From NCBI GenBank assembly GCA_030068525.1, contig JASJOS010000012.1:276809-340808 (forward strand): a DNA stretch of 64,000 bases, given 5' to 3'. The stretch's first letter is position 1. Each line of letters begins with the position of its first letter. Positions 54,607 through 64,000 of the stretch are shown in pieces. The stretch comes from Xanthocytophaga flava (GTDB taxonomy: Bacteria > Bacteroidota > Bacteroidia > Cytophagales > 172606-1). Below the pieces are notes generated by a model. That model saw only the letters and a list, made by a program, of their open reading frames with translations. It had not been told where the DNA came from and ran no database searches. Made by a program: the position numbers and the translations under genes.

Positions 54607-54950
54607 TCTTTAAATTAAGTAATTAAACACTAGATTAGTGCATTGTGAAACAATTGCGTAATCTGACTCAGAAATACATGTAGTATTCTATACGAGCAAA
54701 CGTAAATGAATATACTTTTCTTCTATTCTAAAGATATTTTTTTTTAAGATTTTTTCACTCAACAGACTCTGAATCAATATCCTCTATTTTCATCAAGTTT
54801 ATCCAAAAAAGAATTAGGTTCGTTTTTTCCTGGGAGCAGATGACCTATTCTTTTCTTACGTTAAAAAATAACTAATTCAAACCTGTCGTTCAACTAAATA
54901 AAGGATTAGAGTACAAAAGAATAATTTGTAAAGCTATTTCACAACTTACA
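54607..54950. other. Intergenic region, no gene recognised
   Basis: The 5' region of the serine hydrolase gene. Apart from the candidate -7 box at 54697-54704 (TACGTTTG, minus strand), there are only T-runs near 54730 and no hairpin or short gene. Confidence 0.5.
54697..54704 (-). promoter_or_regulatory. Candidate -7 box for the serine hydrolase gene
   Basis: TACGTTTG on the minus strand fits TAnnTTTG; leader about 85 nt, no clear -33. Confidence 0.35.
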
Positions 54951-54986
54951 CAACAAAAAAGGGGCAACAAAAATGTTGCCCCTTTT
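54951..54986 (-). terminator. Terminator of the giant surface-protein gene
   Basis: AAAAGGGGCAACA (54957-54969) and TGTTGCCCCTTTT (54974-54986) make a perfect 13-bp stem with loop AAAA; the minus transcript continues in a run of U. Confidence 0.9.
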
Positions 54987-55016
54987 GAAATTCAATCTAT
55001 ACTATTAAGCAGAAGC

Positions 55017-58000
55017 TTACTGTACTACAAATTTAAATCGAGAAGAAGATCCATCTTTGGCAATTAGAATAGCCACATAAGTACCAGCAGCCAACCTTTC
55101 GCTGAAGGTTACTTTCAGAGTACCCTCTGCATCCGAGCTAGTTTGATAACCTATTGCTCTACCCAACATGTCATGAATGGAGGCAATCTTCACTTCTGTA
55201 TTGTTGACAGTAAAGTAAATCACATCTCCATTTCCTGGATTTGGGAATAAAGTAATCTCTCCCAATGCTCCACTTACTCCAAAGTTTACTTTGATCACTT
55301 TTGAATAAGCATAGCTTCCATCCTGATCAACCATTTTCAATCGGTAGTAGGATACACCTGTGTATGGTCTGTGATCAATAGACTGATACGTTTGTAATCC
55401 GGATGAATTTCCTATTGCCGTCACCTGAGTTACCTCTGCAAAGTTTTTACCATTCTGACTCCTTTCTACCACAAAGTATGATGTATTTACTTCGGAAGCA
55501 GTCTGCCAGTTCAAGTTTACCTGCTGCTCCACGGCTTTACCTGTAAAATCAAGCAAAGTTACTGGTAACGGATTGTAGTCTATCTGTGTAGCCAGCGTAA
55601 ATGGACTGAAGCTTTCTACCGGACCAGCAGCATGGACTGTATTATACATTGAAGTCAGTGCACCACTTGGATTGCCAACAGCTCCCAATGTAGGATGGTT
55701 GGTAAATCCGGAACCTCCCATATTCTGCCACTTGGAGATTGTTGTATTCCAGTGAGCTACCCGTAAACCCAGATAGTTATTCGGATCTCCGTTGGTTCCT
55801 ACTCCACCAGACTCAGGGTTACGCCAAGTCAGAGTTACATATACCTTATCTGTTAGATTTTCCCGGTTAATCATCCAGAATTCTTTCGCACTTGCGAAAC
55901 GGATTGAACCATTAGGATCTCCCAACTCTACAGATATAGCATTGAAACCTCTACCAGTTGGATTCTCAAAATAAAACTGACTGATAAAAGAAGCTAGTGC
56001 ATTGGTAGGTGATGAGATTCCACTTGGACGATAGTATGGATCTGAACCATTTATATATCCGATTGGGAAATAGAAGGTGCCAGAAGAACGTCCTACTTTC
56101 CGTACCGCTCCTATCACAAAGCTGTTATCACTTGTATTGATTACTGAAGCATTATCACGAATAATTAATAATTGGCTAGCTGGAGAACCATTAAGTGATA
56201 CCAGATCATTACTTCGTACTAATCCTTTCAGGAAGTTCATCTGACGAGAAACACCTACATTAGATCCCAATATCACAGCTATTCCAGGCGTGGCTGTTGT
56301 GTTATTAACTGTCAGGTTATAGAAATCCTGTGTTCCTGCCTCACTCGCATAATTTTGAGCACTTCGGGTAGTGATAGTCTGAGTGGTAGTACCTTCCAGT
56401 TCTACTTCACCTGCACGTGCATTAAAATTATTAGCTGGATGATGATACCAGTTTCCGGCCAAGTAGATTTTATAATTTGAACCACTCATGTCTACCAAAT
56501 TGGTTACCCCTGAAGCACTAACTGCATTTGCACCACCAATTGTCAAATTCTCTCTTACACGTGCATTATTGGTAAACGTTTTTGTTACAGAACCTGAGGC
56601 AGCGGGGTTGACAAAGGAGATATTTGCATAGTTAGCAGTTGAAGCCTGTGTACTATTGAAAATCCCCTGAACTTGTTGAGCTACACCAGCATTATATACT
56701 ACAGTTGTGCCCAACTCAAAATTGATATCATTATCATTTAAAGTCACAAATCCAGTTGGGAAAGTAGTAGCAGTGGCTGCCGTACCCAATGTCAGTCGAC
56801 TCTCTCCTGTAGCCCCTATTACAGTAGAGTTACTTGTAACAGCCCTTACATAGTTTACAGACTTAGTTGCATTATTCATAGTGAATGTCTGTCCCGCTAC
56901 ACCGCTAATCTGGAATCCATTATCAATAAAATTGTTGTTCGGATTAATTATCAAGCTACCACGTACACGTGTTCCTGGTGAGGCAGTACCATTCGACTGC
57001 AAGGTTTTACTTACTAGCGAAACACCAGTATTATTACCATTTGTTAACACCAGATTAGCATATGTTGTATTTCCAGTACCGCCTAATCCCTGAACAAGTT
57101 GTGTATTGGTAGAGTTGTAAACTACCGTAGTACCTGATTCAAAGTTTATATCTGATGGGTAAGTACCCGTTCCATCTCCTGTACGGAAGCCACCTGGGAA
57201 TGTTGTTGAAGTAGTACTGGCACTACTAATTACAAAGCGGCTTTCACCTGTTATACCTGTAGTAGCTCCGGTTTCTGGTATAACCGTTTGAGTCAAAGTA
57301 GTATTAAACATACTAAACTTACTCCCTGAAGTACCTGTAATCTGGAATGTAGCATCTGCCAGAGTGTTATTCGGATTTATAGTAAGATTACCCCGAATAG
57401 TGATAGATCTACTTTGGAGTGTTTTTACCACAGGCCATACAACTGTTGCAGCAGGTGGTACACTGGCAGGGTTTGTCAGAATCAAATTGGCATACGTAGA
57501 TGCTGGATTTGCATTATTCTGTAAACCGGCTATTTGTTGCGCAACGGCTGCATTATAAACTACGGTTGTTCCCAACTCAAAGTTCACATGATTCGAAGTT
57601 AATGTATATCCGGTTGGGAATGTAGTTGCTGTTGTAGATGTAGCATTACCAAGTGTTATCCGGCTTTCTCCTGAAGTTCCTGTAGTGGCAACATTCGTTA
57701 ATGCATCGCCCGTTAAAGGATTTTTTGCTAATGTAGCATTCTGCATAGTAAAATTACCAACCCCTCCGACACCTGCAATTTGGAACGCATTGTCAATCAG
57801 GTTATTATTTGGATTGATCATCAACTTACCACGAATTGTAACTCTTGCATCCAGTGTTTTGGAGACCACTTTTGGTGAGATAGCCACTGGATTGGTCAAT
57901 ATCAGGTTACCATATTGCTGAGAAGCGGTAGCAGAATTTAATCCCCTCACAGTTTGTGCTACACCCGCATGATACACAATTGTTGTACCTGCATCAAAAT

Positions 58001-61000
58001 TCAGGTCTGCATTTACATAATTTGCAGGAAAAGTAGTTGCAACACTTGCATTTCCTAACACCAATTGAGATGTACCTGCAACAGTGACACTACTAGTCGC
58101 ATCTTGTTTAGTCAGATCCTGAATCGCATCGGATGCAGACATTCTGAAAATTTGTCCATTAGTACCTGTAATTTGCCTTCCATTATCAATCAGGTTACTA
58201 TTTGGATTGATAGTGAGTGATCCTCGTACTGTTGTTGCAGCGGTAAGGGTTTTGTGCACCATTACAGGGGAAGTCACTGTTGGGTTCTGAATAATCAGGT
58301 TGCCATATTGTTGAGACGCAGTAGCAGAACTCAAGCCTCTGACACTTTGATTGGCAGCCGCATTGTAAATGACATAGCTATTGGCATCCAGATTTAGATT
58401 CGCATCTGTAAAGTTTAATGGAAACTGAGTAGCACTATTACTTGTGGTTGTTGTACCTGTCTTGTTAGCAGTTGGGTTGTAGCCTATTCCAGTAGTAGTA
58501 GCTACAGTCATTGCTCCAGATCCTAGTGTTAAAACAGAATTAGATGCGAGTGTTAATAATCCGGATGTATTACCTGTAATCTGGAATCCATTATCAATGA
58601 GGTTGATTCCGCTTTCCAGTGTTAAATCTCCTGCTATTTGTAGGGTTCCCAACGCGATGCGTTTCCTCTGACTTGAGCTAAGCGGACCACCAGCACCATT
58701 GGCATTACGAAGATATAAGTTACCATAGACTGGTAATGCACTTATATCCTGATGACCATGTGAACTATACGATACTGTACTTCCAGAAGTAAGGAAAATA
58801 TTAGCAGCAATGTAGTTAGTAGGGAACACTGTAGTTAAAGGAGCATCATTGTTATTTCCAGACCATGGAGTTGCTGTTCCTAAACTCAATACACCAAAAT
58901 TACTGATATCCAGCCCCCCTGTTGTATTTCCAATAATCTGGAAGCCATTATCAAATAAACCACCTTGAGAAATAGACAAATCATTATCTACAGTAATACC
59001 ACTATTAAATGGCTGATTGCTATTAACAGTAGTACCAGGATTACCTCCACTACCTCTCTTATTTTGAATAACTACCCAACGAAAGGCATTGCTAACACTA
59101 CCATTATTTATATCTGTTGGTGATGGTTTGGAACCTCTGTTGATTACAAGGTTCCAGAATGGACTAGTAGCGGCCACAATGTTCTGTGCACCATTTACAG
59201 CATCCTGTCCATCAAAAGTAACACTATTACCACCATTGTGGTAGAACATACTTTGTGGGTTTGGATTTGTAGGAGGAGCAATAATCCAGTTACCACTCAG
59301 GTTGATGTCATGTCCATTAGCTTTCAAATTACCATTTAGCAGAGACACATTTCCTCTTCTTACACCACCTAAATCGGCGGCATTGACAATAATATCACTC
59401 TCTAATCTATAGGTAGCTCCCACAGAGTTTACTTCTATAGGACCTTTAAATTCTGTTATTTGTCCTCCACCTTGTCCATCTGCATCAATAATCTGTTCTA
59501 CATTACCTTTAGAGATTGGATAACGGAAAGAAAATAATCCCGTAAATAAATTGGTCATTTTAGGCTCTAGAATCAAATTACCATGTACCCATATTTCATT
59601 TGTTGTAGCATCAGTAGTCAAAGCAGACCCTTGTCGAATATTAGTAGCCCAAGTCATATTTGCACAGGTAGCAGCAGGGATATCTATAATAACCCTATCA
59701 TAATATTTAGAGCCAGATTGTGCCTTATTACTAAACGAATTATTATCAAACAACACATCATTCAAACTACTAGGAATACAACTACCTCCATTTCTTCTGG
59801 ATGCGGTAGTCAAAGGTAAAGATGACCAGTTACGAGGATCGCTCCATCGACTGTTCCCACTTAGATTGGTTGCATCTCCTCCTACCCAAACCAGAGTTCC
59901 TGTTGTTGGAATAGAAGTAAATGACATATATGTTGTGGAACAACTATTTCCAACGTTGGTACTATTATTTGCGGTGACCGTTCTTGGTCCAAGTACATTT
60001 AGGTCACGAGCTAGTACATAATTCCAAGCTTGATTACTATTGAATGTAATGTCAGCAAGATCACCTGGAATACTTGCATTAATTTGTCTCCAGATGTTAC
60101 AGTTTCCTGAGGCACTAAACGTACCAGTAACAGTAGAAGTTGCTAAAGAGGTAAACTCAAAGATACTATAATCATTCAATGTTACATTGGTGTAACTGTT
60201 AGGTGTTGAATTATAAAATGTCGTTCTCGCTTGTGGATTCAGTACAAGATTACCCGAGAATGTATAAGCACCTGCTCCTGGGATTGGCTCATTAGCCACA
60301 TTGGTTTGATTACCTCCAACAAACCAACCAATACTTTCATTATCAAATGTCATTGTTCGTGAAGCAGCTAAGGTTGCAGCTCCACTTACCCGATAGATGA
60401 CAGAAGTACCGTGGAAATTAACATCTTTATTAAATGTAGTAGCTCCACCATTGGCACCAAAATGTACTGTAGGTGTTACTCTATTTACATTCAAGCCAGT
60501 AATATCAACTACTCCATTAAATATATTTGCGTCTGTAAATACAAAGGCATCATTTGCATCTGATGTTTGAGCTACAGTAAAGTTCTGCTGAAATATGTTA
60601 TTCCCTTCAAATCTGAATCCGCAATCACTACCAAATGTTACCGTTCCAGTAAAGAGATTATTATTAGGAGACGGCTGTGATGATCCTACAATACGGCGCT
60701 GATCAGCTGAATTAGCACTCAACCCACTAGCAACTAATATCGTACTATAAGTCTGTGGACAAGTTCCATCAATAAAAAACTGTCCTCCATTTACATTGGT
60801 AATTTTACGGAAAGTTGTACGGTTAGCAACACCATCTGTCACATTGTAGTCTGCTGTATGAATATCCACATCTGTACTTTGCAGAATAATGTCAGGCATT
60901 GTTCTCAATGTACTTACTGTACGTGGAGATCCTGGATTTGTACCCCAAGTTGTATTATCCCCCAAATAGGCTTCAACCCATCCATTTGTACTTGCAAAAG

Positions 61001-64000
61001 TGATAGAAGATGTAGCTCCTGGAGTCACAAATGTAAATTTATCACCTGTAAAGTCCAGCCCTCTATTGAATCCATTTGCGCTACTACCCGTAATACTTAT
61101 GGCAGAGTTTTTAATATCCAAAACACGATCTGCAAAAGTTCCAGATAATTTATCAGCATTTAAGTACCCAGCCGAAACTGCGACACTATTTGTATTTAAT
61201 GTACCAGACTGCAATCCTAGTTCACCACTAACAATGAATGATCCAGCACCTGAGATAGTCCAGGTTACCCCTGGGCTATTGAAAAGAGCGGCTGGCAAAG
61301 CAGCAGTTACACCTGTAGGTACTGTAATAGTCCTTGCTGTGGACGTATTGGTTGCCCCATTGGTTGTAAAATGTAAAAGAGCAGCAGTATTATTTCCACT
61401 CATTGACATTCCAGCAGCTAATGTCAAATTACCATTTATCTCTAACTGGTTATTTCCAAAAGCAAAAGTAGGAGCTTGAGCTGTCACACCACCTGTCCAT
61501 GTCATATTTCGACAAGCTGCCAAGGGAGCCGTAATATCAACACTTGCGGTCTGTCCAGTAGCACTGAATGAATTCAAATCGAAAATCACATCATCTGCAG
61601 CTGTTGGGATACATGCACCGCCAGAACCACCTGAGCTTGTTGACCATGATAATGGGTTGCCCCAGTTAGAGGTTCCACCAACCCAATATAACGTACGTTG
61701 AGTCGCAACGTTATTGTTATAAATAACATTTACGTTATTAGGTGCTGGCGGTATAGTAGTGTAATAAGCATTAATTGTAGAACCATTGGCATTGATATCC
61801 TGAACCAGCACCGCATTATCAAAATATTGTACTGCTGAGAAATTTACATTTGCCCGGGAACCTGCTGTTGTTGCCCCCACTGTCACAGGAGAAGTACATA
61901 TGGTGTATATATTCATATCTCCTGAGAATGTAGCCAGTCCTCCACTACGAAAATCCCAGTTTACACCGTTACCTGTCAAGCTGTTAACAGTAGCAGAGGC
62001 AAAGGTACTATTACCATTATTGTTAAGAATAAAGTTGCTGGAAGGATTAACAATTACATTCGAAAAGGTATTATTACCTATACCCTGGAAAGTTGTATTG
62101 CTATTGTTTCCAATCGTTAAACCAGAAGAAAAGCTAGTAGCATTATTGAATACAATGTCTACATTTAGGTTATTTGATGAATTCAATACAACTGCACCTG
62201 TAAAGGAAGTAGTTCCACTTGCAGAAGCGAACTGTAATTCGGTACCTCCTGTATTTGCTAAGTTAGCAGTAAATGTGCTGGCAAATACGTTGGTACCTGT
62301 AAATTCAATATCACTAGCCCGACCAGTTCCAGTATTTAAATCAACTGCACCATTAAATGTATTCGTTCCATTAAAAGTAGCCACTGTCCCAGTACGTCCA
62401 GCTGTAAATGTAACTCCTGAGAAAATATTATCATTTGGAGAAGCAGAACTACTACCATTGAAAGTAATCACATTATTACTTCCATTGATAGTAAAGTTAC
62501 CATACGTTTTTGGTGCAGTACCATTTACTGTAAAAGTATGAGTGATATTGTTATTAACGGCAATAGTTCCAAATGTAATCCGATTGGTTGTATTGGATGT
62601 GTTTATTGTAATATCATTGGGATTTGTAATTATTAAGTTTGGTAATGTTTTGCTTTGAGATCCTGTTTCTACAATTATCGCCCCTGCTCCGGATAATGTA
62701 ATAGTGGAAGTTCCAGGGTTGAATGTAAAGTTAGATGTATTGCCTTGCAGATCCAGTACCGTTCCGGTACCATTTATCATGTGTCCTGTTGAAGTTCCCA
62801 GAGTTAAAGTACGTGGCAGATCAGATGCATTATTTACGGTCAATGTACCTGCAGTAATACTTCTTGTGGTTGCATCCAATGTTCCTGCAACCAGGTTTAA
62901 AGTATTTAATACTATCAGGGTATTGGAGTTCAAAGCCCAACCACCACCTTGTCCATTAAACTCCACATCGGCTAATGTTTTCCCACCTGAATTGATAGTC
63001 CTACCAGTAGATGTAGCAACAAAAATTACTTTCCCAAGGAAAGTGCTTCCAGCACCAGTCTGATTCATTGCAGCAATCATCGTCAGGTTACCCGCAATGG
63101 TTAAGGTACGAGTAGCCGCCCCAGCAAGAGTAGGTGTATTGGTTGCCCCTGTCCAGTTCATTGATCGGCATACTGCATCTATATCAATTGTTACTGTCTG
63201 GCCAGTTGCACTAAACGAACCTGCAGTAAAGTTTACATCATCATTGATGGTAGGAATACATTGTCCACCAGCTCCACCTGAAGTCAAACTCCAGTGATTA
63301 GGATCACTCCAATTTCCACTATTACCTACCCAATACAAGGTACGAGCAGGAGAAGCACCAAAACTAAAAGTAATACCTGTATTATTTCCATTGTTAACGC
63401 CATTATTGGCAGTCAGGTTTGAAGTACTATTCTGAATATCTTGAATAGTTGCTCCATTCAATGCCTGAGCACTGGACAAAACCACTCGTGCCTGGCTACC
63501 TGAAGTCGATGATCCAACGATGATATCCCCACAACCAAGTGAGGAAGTAAATGCACCTGTAATTGTATTTGTACCGCTACCTGAAGGATTAAACTTCCAT
63601 GTAACATCATTGATTGCCCCATTCAAACTGACAGAAGCAAAGCTATTGTTTCCTGTATTAGCAAAACTGACATTTCCAGCATTAACAGTTACCCCTGAAA
63701 ACACATTATTTCCACTCCCTCCAAATAGCAGACTTCCTCCATTCATAGTAGTAGGACCTGTGAAAGTATATCTTCCATTCAAAGTCTGTGTACCATTAAA
63801 GGTCACATTGTTCAAAGTTAATCCTGAACCCAATGTACCTGTGATTGTTCCATTTGCAATCAGGTTATTCCCTGCCCAACTCCCTCCTACTGTCCCTAAA
63901 CTCAATGTCCCATAACTTTTGGTCGAGGTTCCAGTAATGTTGATTGTTGCATTCGAACCTCCACTTAAAGAACCAATCGTATGGGTAACAGCTCCATTAC
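55017..64000 (-). CDS. Giant modular T9SS-secreted surface protein, 5'-truncated by the window edge
   Basis: At least 2994 codons open to the right edge, so the N-terminus and signal are missing. It is rich in Gly, Asn, Thr and Ser with beta-solenoid-like strands. Three cassettes begin TLYWVG (near 63330 and 61690) or TLVWVGG (near 59890), each with a GNW-DP--WS run and CIP-S/T---DDV-F. From about 58970 to 56700 six shorter repeats share NPNNNLIDNGFQI-G, TTFP, INFE-GTTVVYNA and YANL-LTNP. The end has a fibronectin-type III-like domain (PVTLLDFTGKAVEQQVNLNW) and a type A T9SS C-terminal signal (ITLFPNPGNGDVIYF, AGTYVAILI). It probably acts as an adhesin or gliding-type surface fibre; the ligand is unknown. 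Confidence 0.92.
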   Translation of the reverse strand, partial: NGAVTHTIGSLSGGSNATINITGTSTKSYGTLSLGTVGGSWAGNNLIANGTITGTLGSGLTLNNVTFNGTQTLNGRYTFTGPTTMNGGSLLFGGSGNNVFSGVTVNAGNVSFANTGNNSFASVSLNGAINDVTWKFNPSGSGTNTITGAFTSSLGCGDIIVGSSTSGSQARVVLSSAQALNGATIQDIQNSTSNLTANNGVNNGNNTGITFSFGASPARTLYWVGNSGNWSDPNHWSLTSGGAGGQCIPTINDDVNFTAGSFSATGQTVTIDIDAVCRSMNWTGATNTPTLAGAATRTLTIAGNLTMIAAMNQTGAGSTFLGKVIFVATSTGRTINSGGKTLADVEFNGQGGGWALNSNTLIVLNTLNLVAGTLDATTRSITAGTLTVNNASDLPRTLTLGTSTGHMINGTGTVLDLQGNTSNFTFNPGTSTITLSGAGAIIVETGSQSKTLPNLIITNPNDITINTSNTTNRITFGTIAVNNNITHTFTVNGTAPKTYGNFTINGSNNVITFNGSSSASPNDNIFSGVTFTAGRTGTVATFNGTNTFNGAVDLNTGTGRASDIEFTGTNVFASTFTANLANTGGTELQFASASGTTSFTGAVVLNSSNNLNVDIVFNNATSFSSGLTIGNNSNTTFQGIGNNTFSNVIVNPSSNFILNNNGNSTFASATVNSLTGNGVNWDFRSGGLATFSGDMNIYTICTSPVTVGATTAGSRANVNFSAVQYFDNAVLVQDINANGSTINAYYTTIPPAPNNVNVIYNNNVATQRTLYWVGGTSNWGNPLSWSTSSGGSGGACIPTAADDVIFDLNSFSATGQTASVDITAPLAACRNMTWTGGVTAQAPTFAFGNNQLEINGNLTLAAGMSMSGNNTAALLHFTTNGATNTSTARTITVPTGVTAALPAALFNSPGVTWTISGAGSFIVSGELGLQSGTLNTNSVAVSAGYLNADKLSGTFADRVLDIKNSAISITGSSANGFNRGLDFTGDKFTFVTPGATSSITFASTNGWVEAYLGDNTTWGTNPGSPRTVSTLRTMPDIILQSTDVDIHTADYNVTDGVANRTTFRKITNVNGGQFFIDGTCPQTYSTILVASGLSANSADQRRIVGSSQPSPNNNLFTGTVTFGSDCGFRFEGNNIFQQNFTVAQTSDANDAFVFTDANIFNGVVDITGLNVNRVTPTVHFGANGGATTFNKDVNFHGTSVIYRVSGAATLAASRTMTFDNESIGWFVGGNQTNVANEPIPGAGAYTFSGNLVLNPQARTTFYNSTPNSYTNVTLNDYSIFEFTSLATSTVTGTFSASGNCNIWRQINASIPGDLADITFNSNQAWNYVLARDLNVLGPRTVTANNSTNVGNSCSTTYMSFTSIPTTGTLVWVGGDATNLSGNSRWSDPRNWSSLPLTTASRRNGGSCIPSSLNDVLFDNNSFSNKAQSGSKYYDRVIIDIPAATCANMTWATNIRQGSALTTDATTNEIWVHGNLILEPKMTNLFTGLFSFRYPISKGNVEQIIDADGQGGGQITEFKGPIEVNSVGATYRLESDIIVNAADLGGVRRGNVSLLNGNLKANGHDINLSGNWIIAPPTNPNPQSMFYHNGGNSVTFDGQDAVNGAQNIVAATSPFWNLVINRGSKPSPTDINNGSVSNAFRWVVIQNKRGSGGNPGTTVNSNQPFNSGITVDNDLSISQGGLFDNGFQIIGNTTGGLDISNFGVLSLGTATPWSGNNNDAPLTTVFPTNYIAANIFLTSGSTVSYSSHGHQDISALPVYGNLYLRNANGAGGPLSSSQRKRIALGTLQIAGDLTLESGINLIDNGFQITGNTSGLLTLASNSVLTLGSGAMTVATTTGIGYNPTANKTGTTTTSNSATQFPLNFTDANLNLDANSYVIYNAAANQSVRGLSSATASQQYGNLIIQNPTVTSPVMVHKTLTAATTVRGSLTINPNSNLIDNGRQITGTNGQIFRMSASDAIQDLTKQDATSSVTVAGTSQLVLGNASVATTFPANYVNADLNFDAGTTIVYHAGVAQTVRGLNSATASQQYGNLILTNPVAISPKVVSKTLDARVTIRGKLMINPNNNLIDNAFQIAGVGGVGNFTMQNATLAKNPLTGDALTNVATTGTSGESRITLGNATSTTATTFPTGYTLTSNHVNFELGTTVVYNAAVAQQIAGLQNNANPASTYANLILTNPASVPPAATVVWPVVKTLQSRSITIRGNLTINPNNTLADATFQITGTSGSKFSMFNTTLTQTVIPETGATTGITGESRFVISSASTTSTTFPGGFRTGDGTGTYPSDINFESGTTVVYNSTNTQLVQGLGGTGNTTYANLVLTNGNNTGVSLVSKTLQSNGTASPGTRVRGSLIINPNNNFIDNGFQISGVAGQTFTMNNATKSVNYVRAVTSNSTVIGATGESRLTLGTAATATTFPTGFVTLNDNDINFELGTTVVYNAGVAQQVQGIFNSTQASTANYANISFVNPAASGSVTKTFTNNARVRENLTIGGANAVSASGVTNLVDMSGSNYKIYLAGNWYHHPANNFNARAGEVELEGTTTQTITTRSAQNYASEAGTQDFYNLTVNNTTATPGIAVILGSNVGVSRQMNFLKGLVRSNDLVSLNGSPASQLLIIRDNASVINTSDNSFVIGAVRKVGRSSGTFYFPIGYINGSDPYYRPSGISSPTNALASFISQFYFENPTGRGFNAISVELGDPNGSIRFASAKEFWMINRENLTDKVYVTLTWRNPESGGVGTNGDPNNYLGLRVAHWNTTISKWQNMGGSGFTNHPTLGAVGNPSGALTSMYNTVHAAGPVESFSPFTLATQIDYNPLPVTLLDFTGKAVEQQVNLNWQTASEVNTSYFVVERSQNGKNFAEVTQVTAIGNSSGLQTYQSIDHRPYTGVSYYRLKMVDQDGSYAYSKVIKVNFGVSGALGEITLFPNPGNGDVIYFTVNNTEVKIASIHDMLGRAIGYQTSSDAEGTLKVTFSERLAAGTYVAILIAKDGSSSRFKFVVQ
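56700..58970 (-). repeat. Six tandem repeats of about 120-145 residues inside the giant gene
   Basis: The NNLIDNGFQI-like core recurs near 58950, 58595, 58190, 57797, 57358 and 56925, spaced by roughly 356 to 435 bases. DNA identity is only partial, so they are old protein repeats rather than a recent expansion. Confidence 0.85.

Noticed and set aside
61900..62541. 213-codon plus-strand frame opposite the giant gene, with others nearby (61000-61479, 62704-63063, 63520-63915)
   Set aside because: These arise from the Thr/Asn/Gly-rich codon pattern of the giant gene read backwards; their Val/Leu/Pro-rich products match no family.

Overview
The window is an AT-rich stretch of a Bacteroidota chromosome, most likely a gliding or soil-type member of the order Cytophagales; the order is inference. 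The phylum rests on a SusC/SusD pair, many LxxC lipoproteins, a Bacteroidota-style glucosamine-6-phosphate deaminase fused to a PIG-L deacetylase, promoter boxes of the form TAnnTTTG, and a giant surface protein with a type IX secretion (T9SS) C-terminal signal. There is no phage, plasmid, CRISPR array or rRNA. The only RNA genes I can support are two initiator tRNA-Met copies. Genes lie in short, alternating-strand transcription units, many closed by strong hairpins.

Layout. 1-4.1 kb: a truncated endoglucanase-like (GH144/glucoamylase-like) gene, divergent from a large membrane-spanning sensor with a LuxR-type HTH. 4.1-7.4 kb: a secreted unknown, a DUF697 membrane protein, and menC (menaquinone synthesis). 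7.4-7.9 kb: a noncoding island of nested inverted repeats. 7.9-11.5 kb: a GH43 hydrolase and two DJ-1/PfpI genes (one with a metal-ribbon N-terminus, one a GlxA-type AraC regulator). 11.5-14.3 kb: duplicated tRNA-fMet, then the ribosome-assembly GTPases era and der. 14.4-18.5 kb: a threonine/serine dehydratase, two lipoproteins and a PLP/CBS-domain cystathionine beta-synthase-type enzyme.

18.8-31.2 kb is a glycan/amino-sugar locus: a ROK repressor with a palindromic candidate operator at its promoter, the NagB-deacetylase fusion, SusC, SusD, a YdcF-like protein and an FG-GAP/ASPIC lipoprotein. 31.2-33.2 kb: an Lrp regulator divergent from alanine dehydrogenase, with an attenuator-like leader between them. 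33.8-39.9 kb: a histidine kinase, a GT9 and a GT39-like glycosyltransferase, fabH and a SlyD-type isomerase. 40.2-44.0 kb: a TRIC-family channel, a periplasmic thioredoxin, a DUF1990 protein, a lipoprotein and an RNase Z-like MBL protein. 44.2-46.4 kb: an envelope-stress/tellurite-type cluster, PspA-TerD-TerD. 46.8-50.7 kb: a probable periplasmic sugar-oxidation operon (quinoprotein with an inserted cytochrome c, GNAT, lactonase). 50.8-54.6 kb: kdsB, photolyase, a tiny membrane protein and a serine hydrolase. 55.0-64.0 kb: one giant repetitive T9SS-secreted protein gene that runs off the right edge.

The best leads for something undescribed are the ald leader (18-bp direct repeat, terminator and possible antiterminator), the nested-repeat island after menC, the sugar-oxidation operon, the ROK operator with the NagB-deacetylase-SusCD locus, the MBL protein with a changed metal motif, and the modular giant protein. 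All functional calls come from reading motifs; no database search was run.
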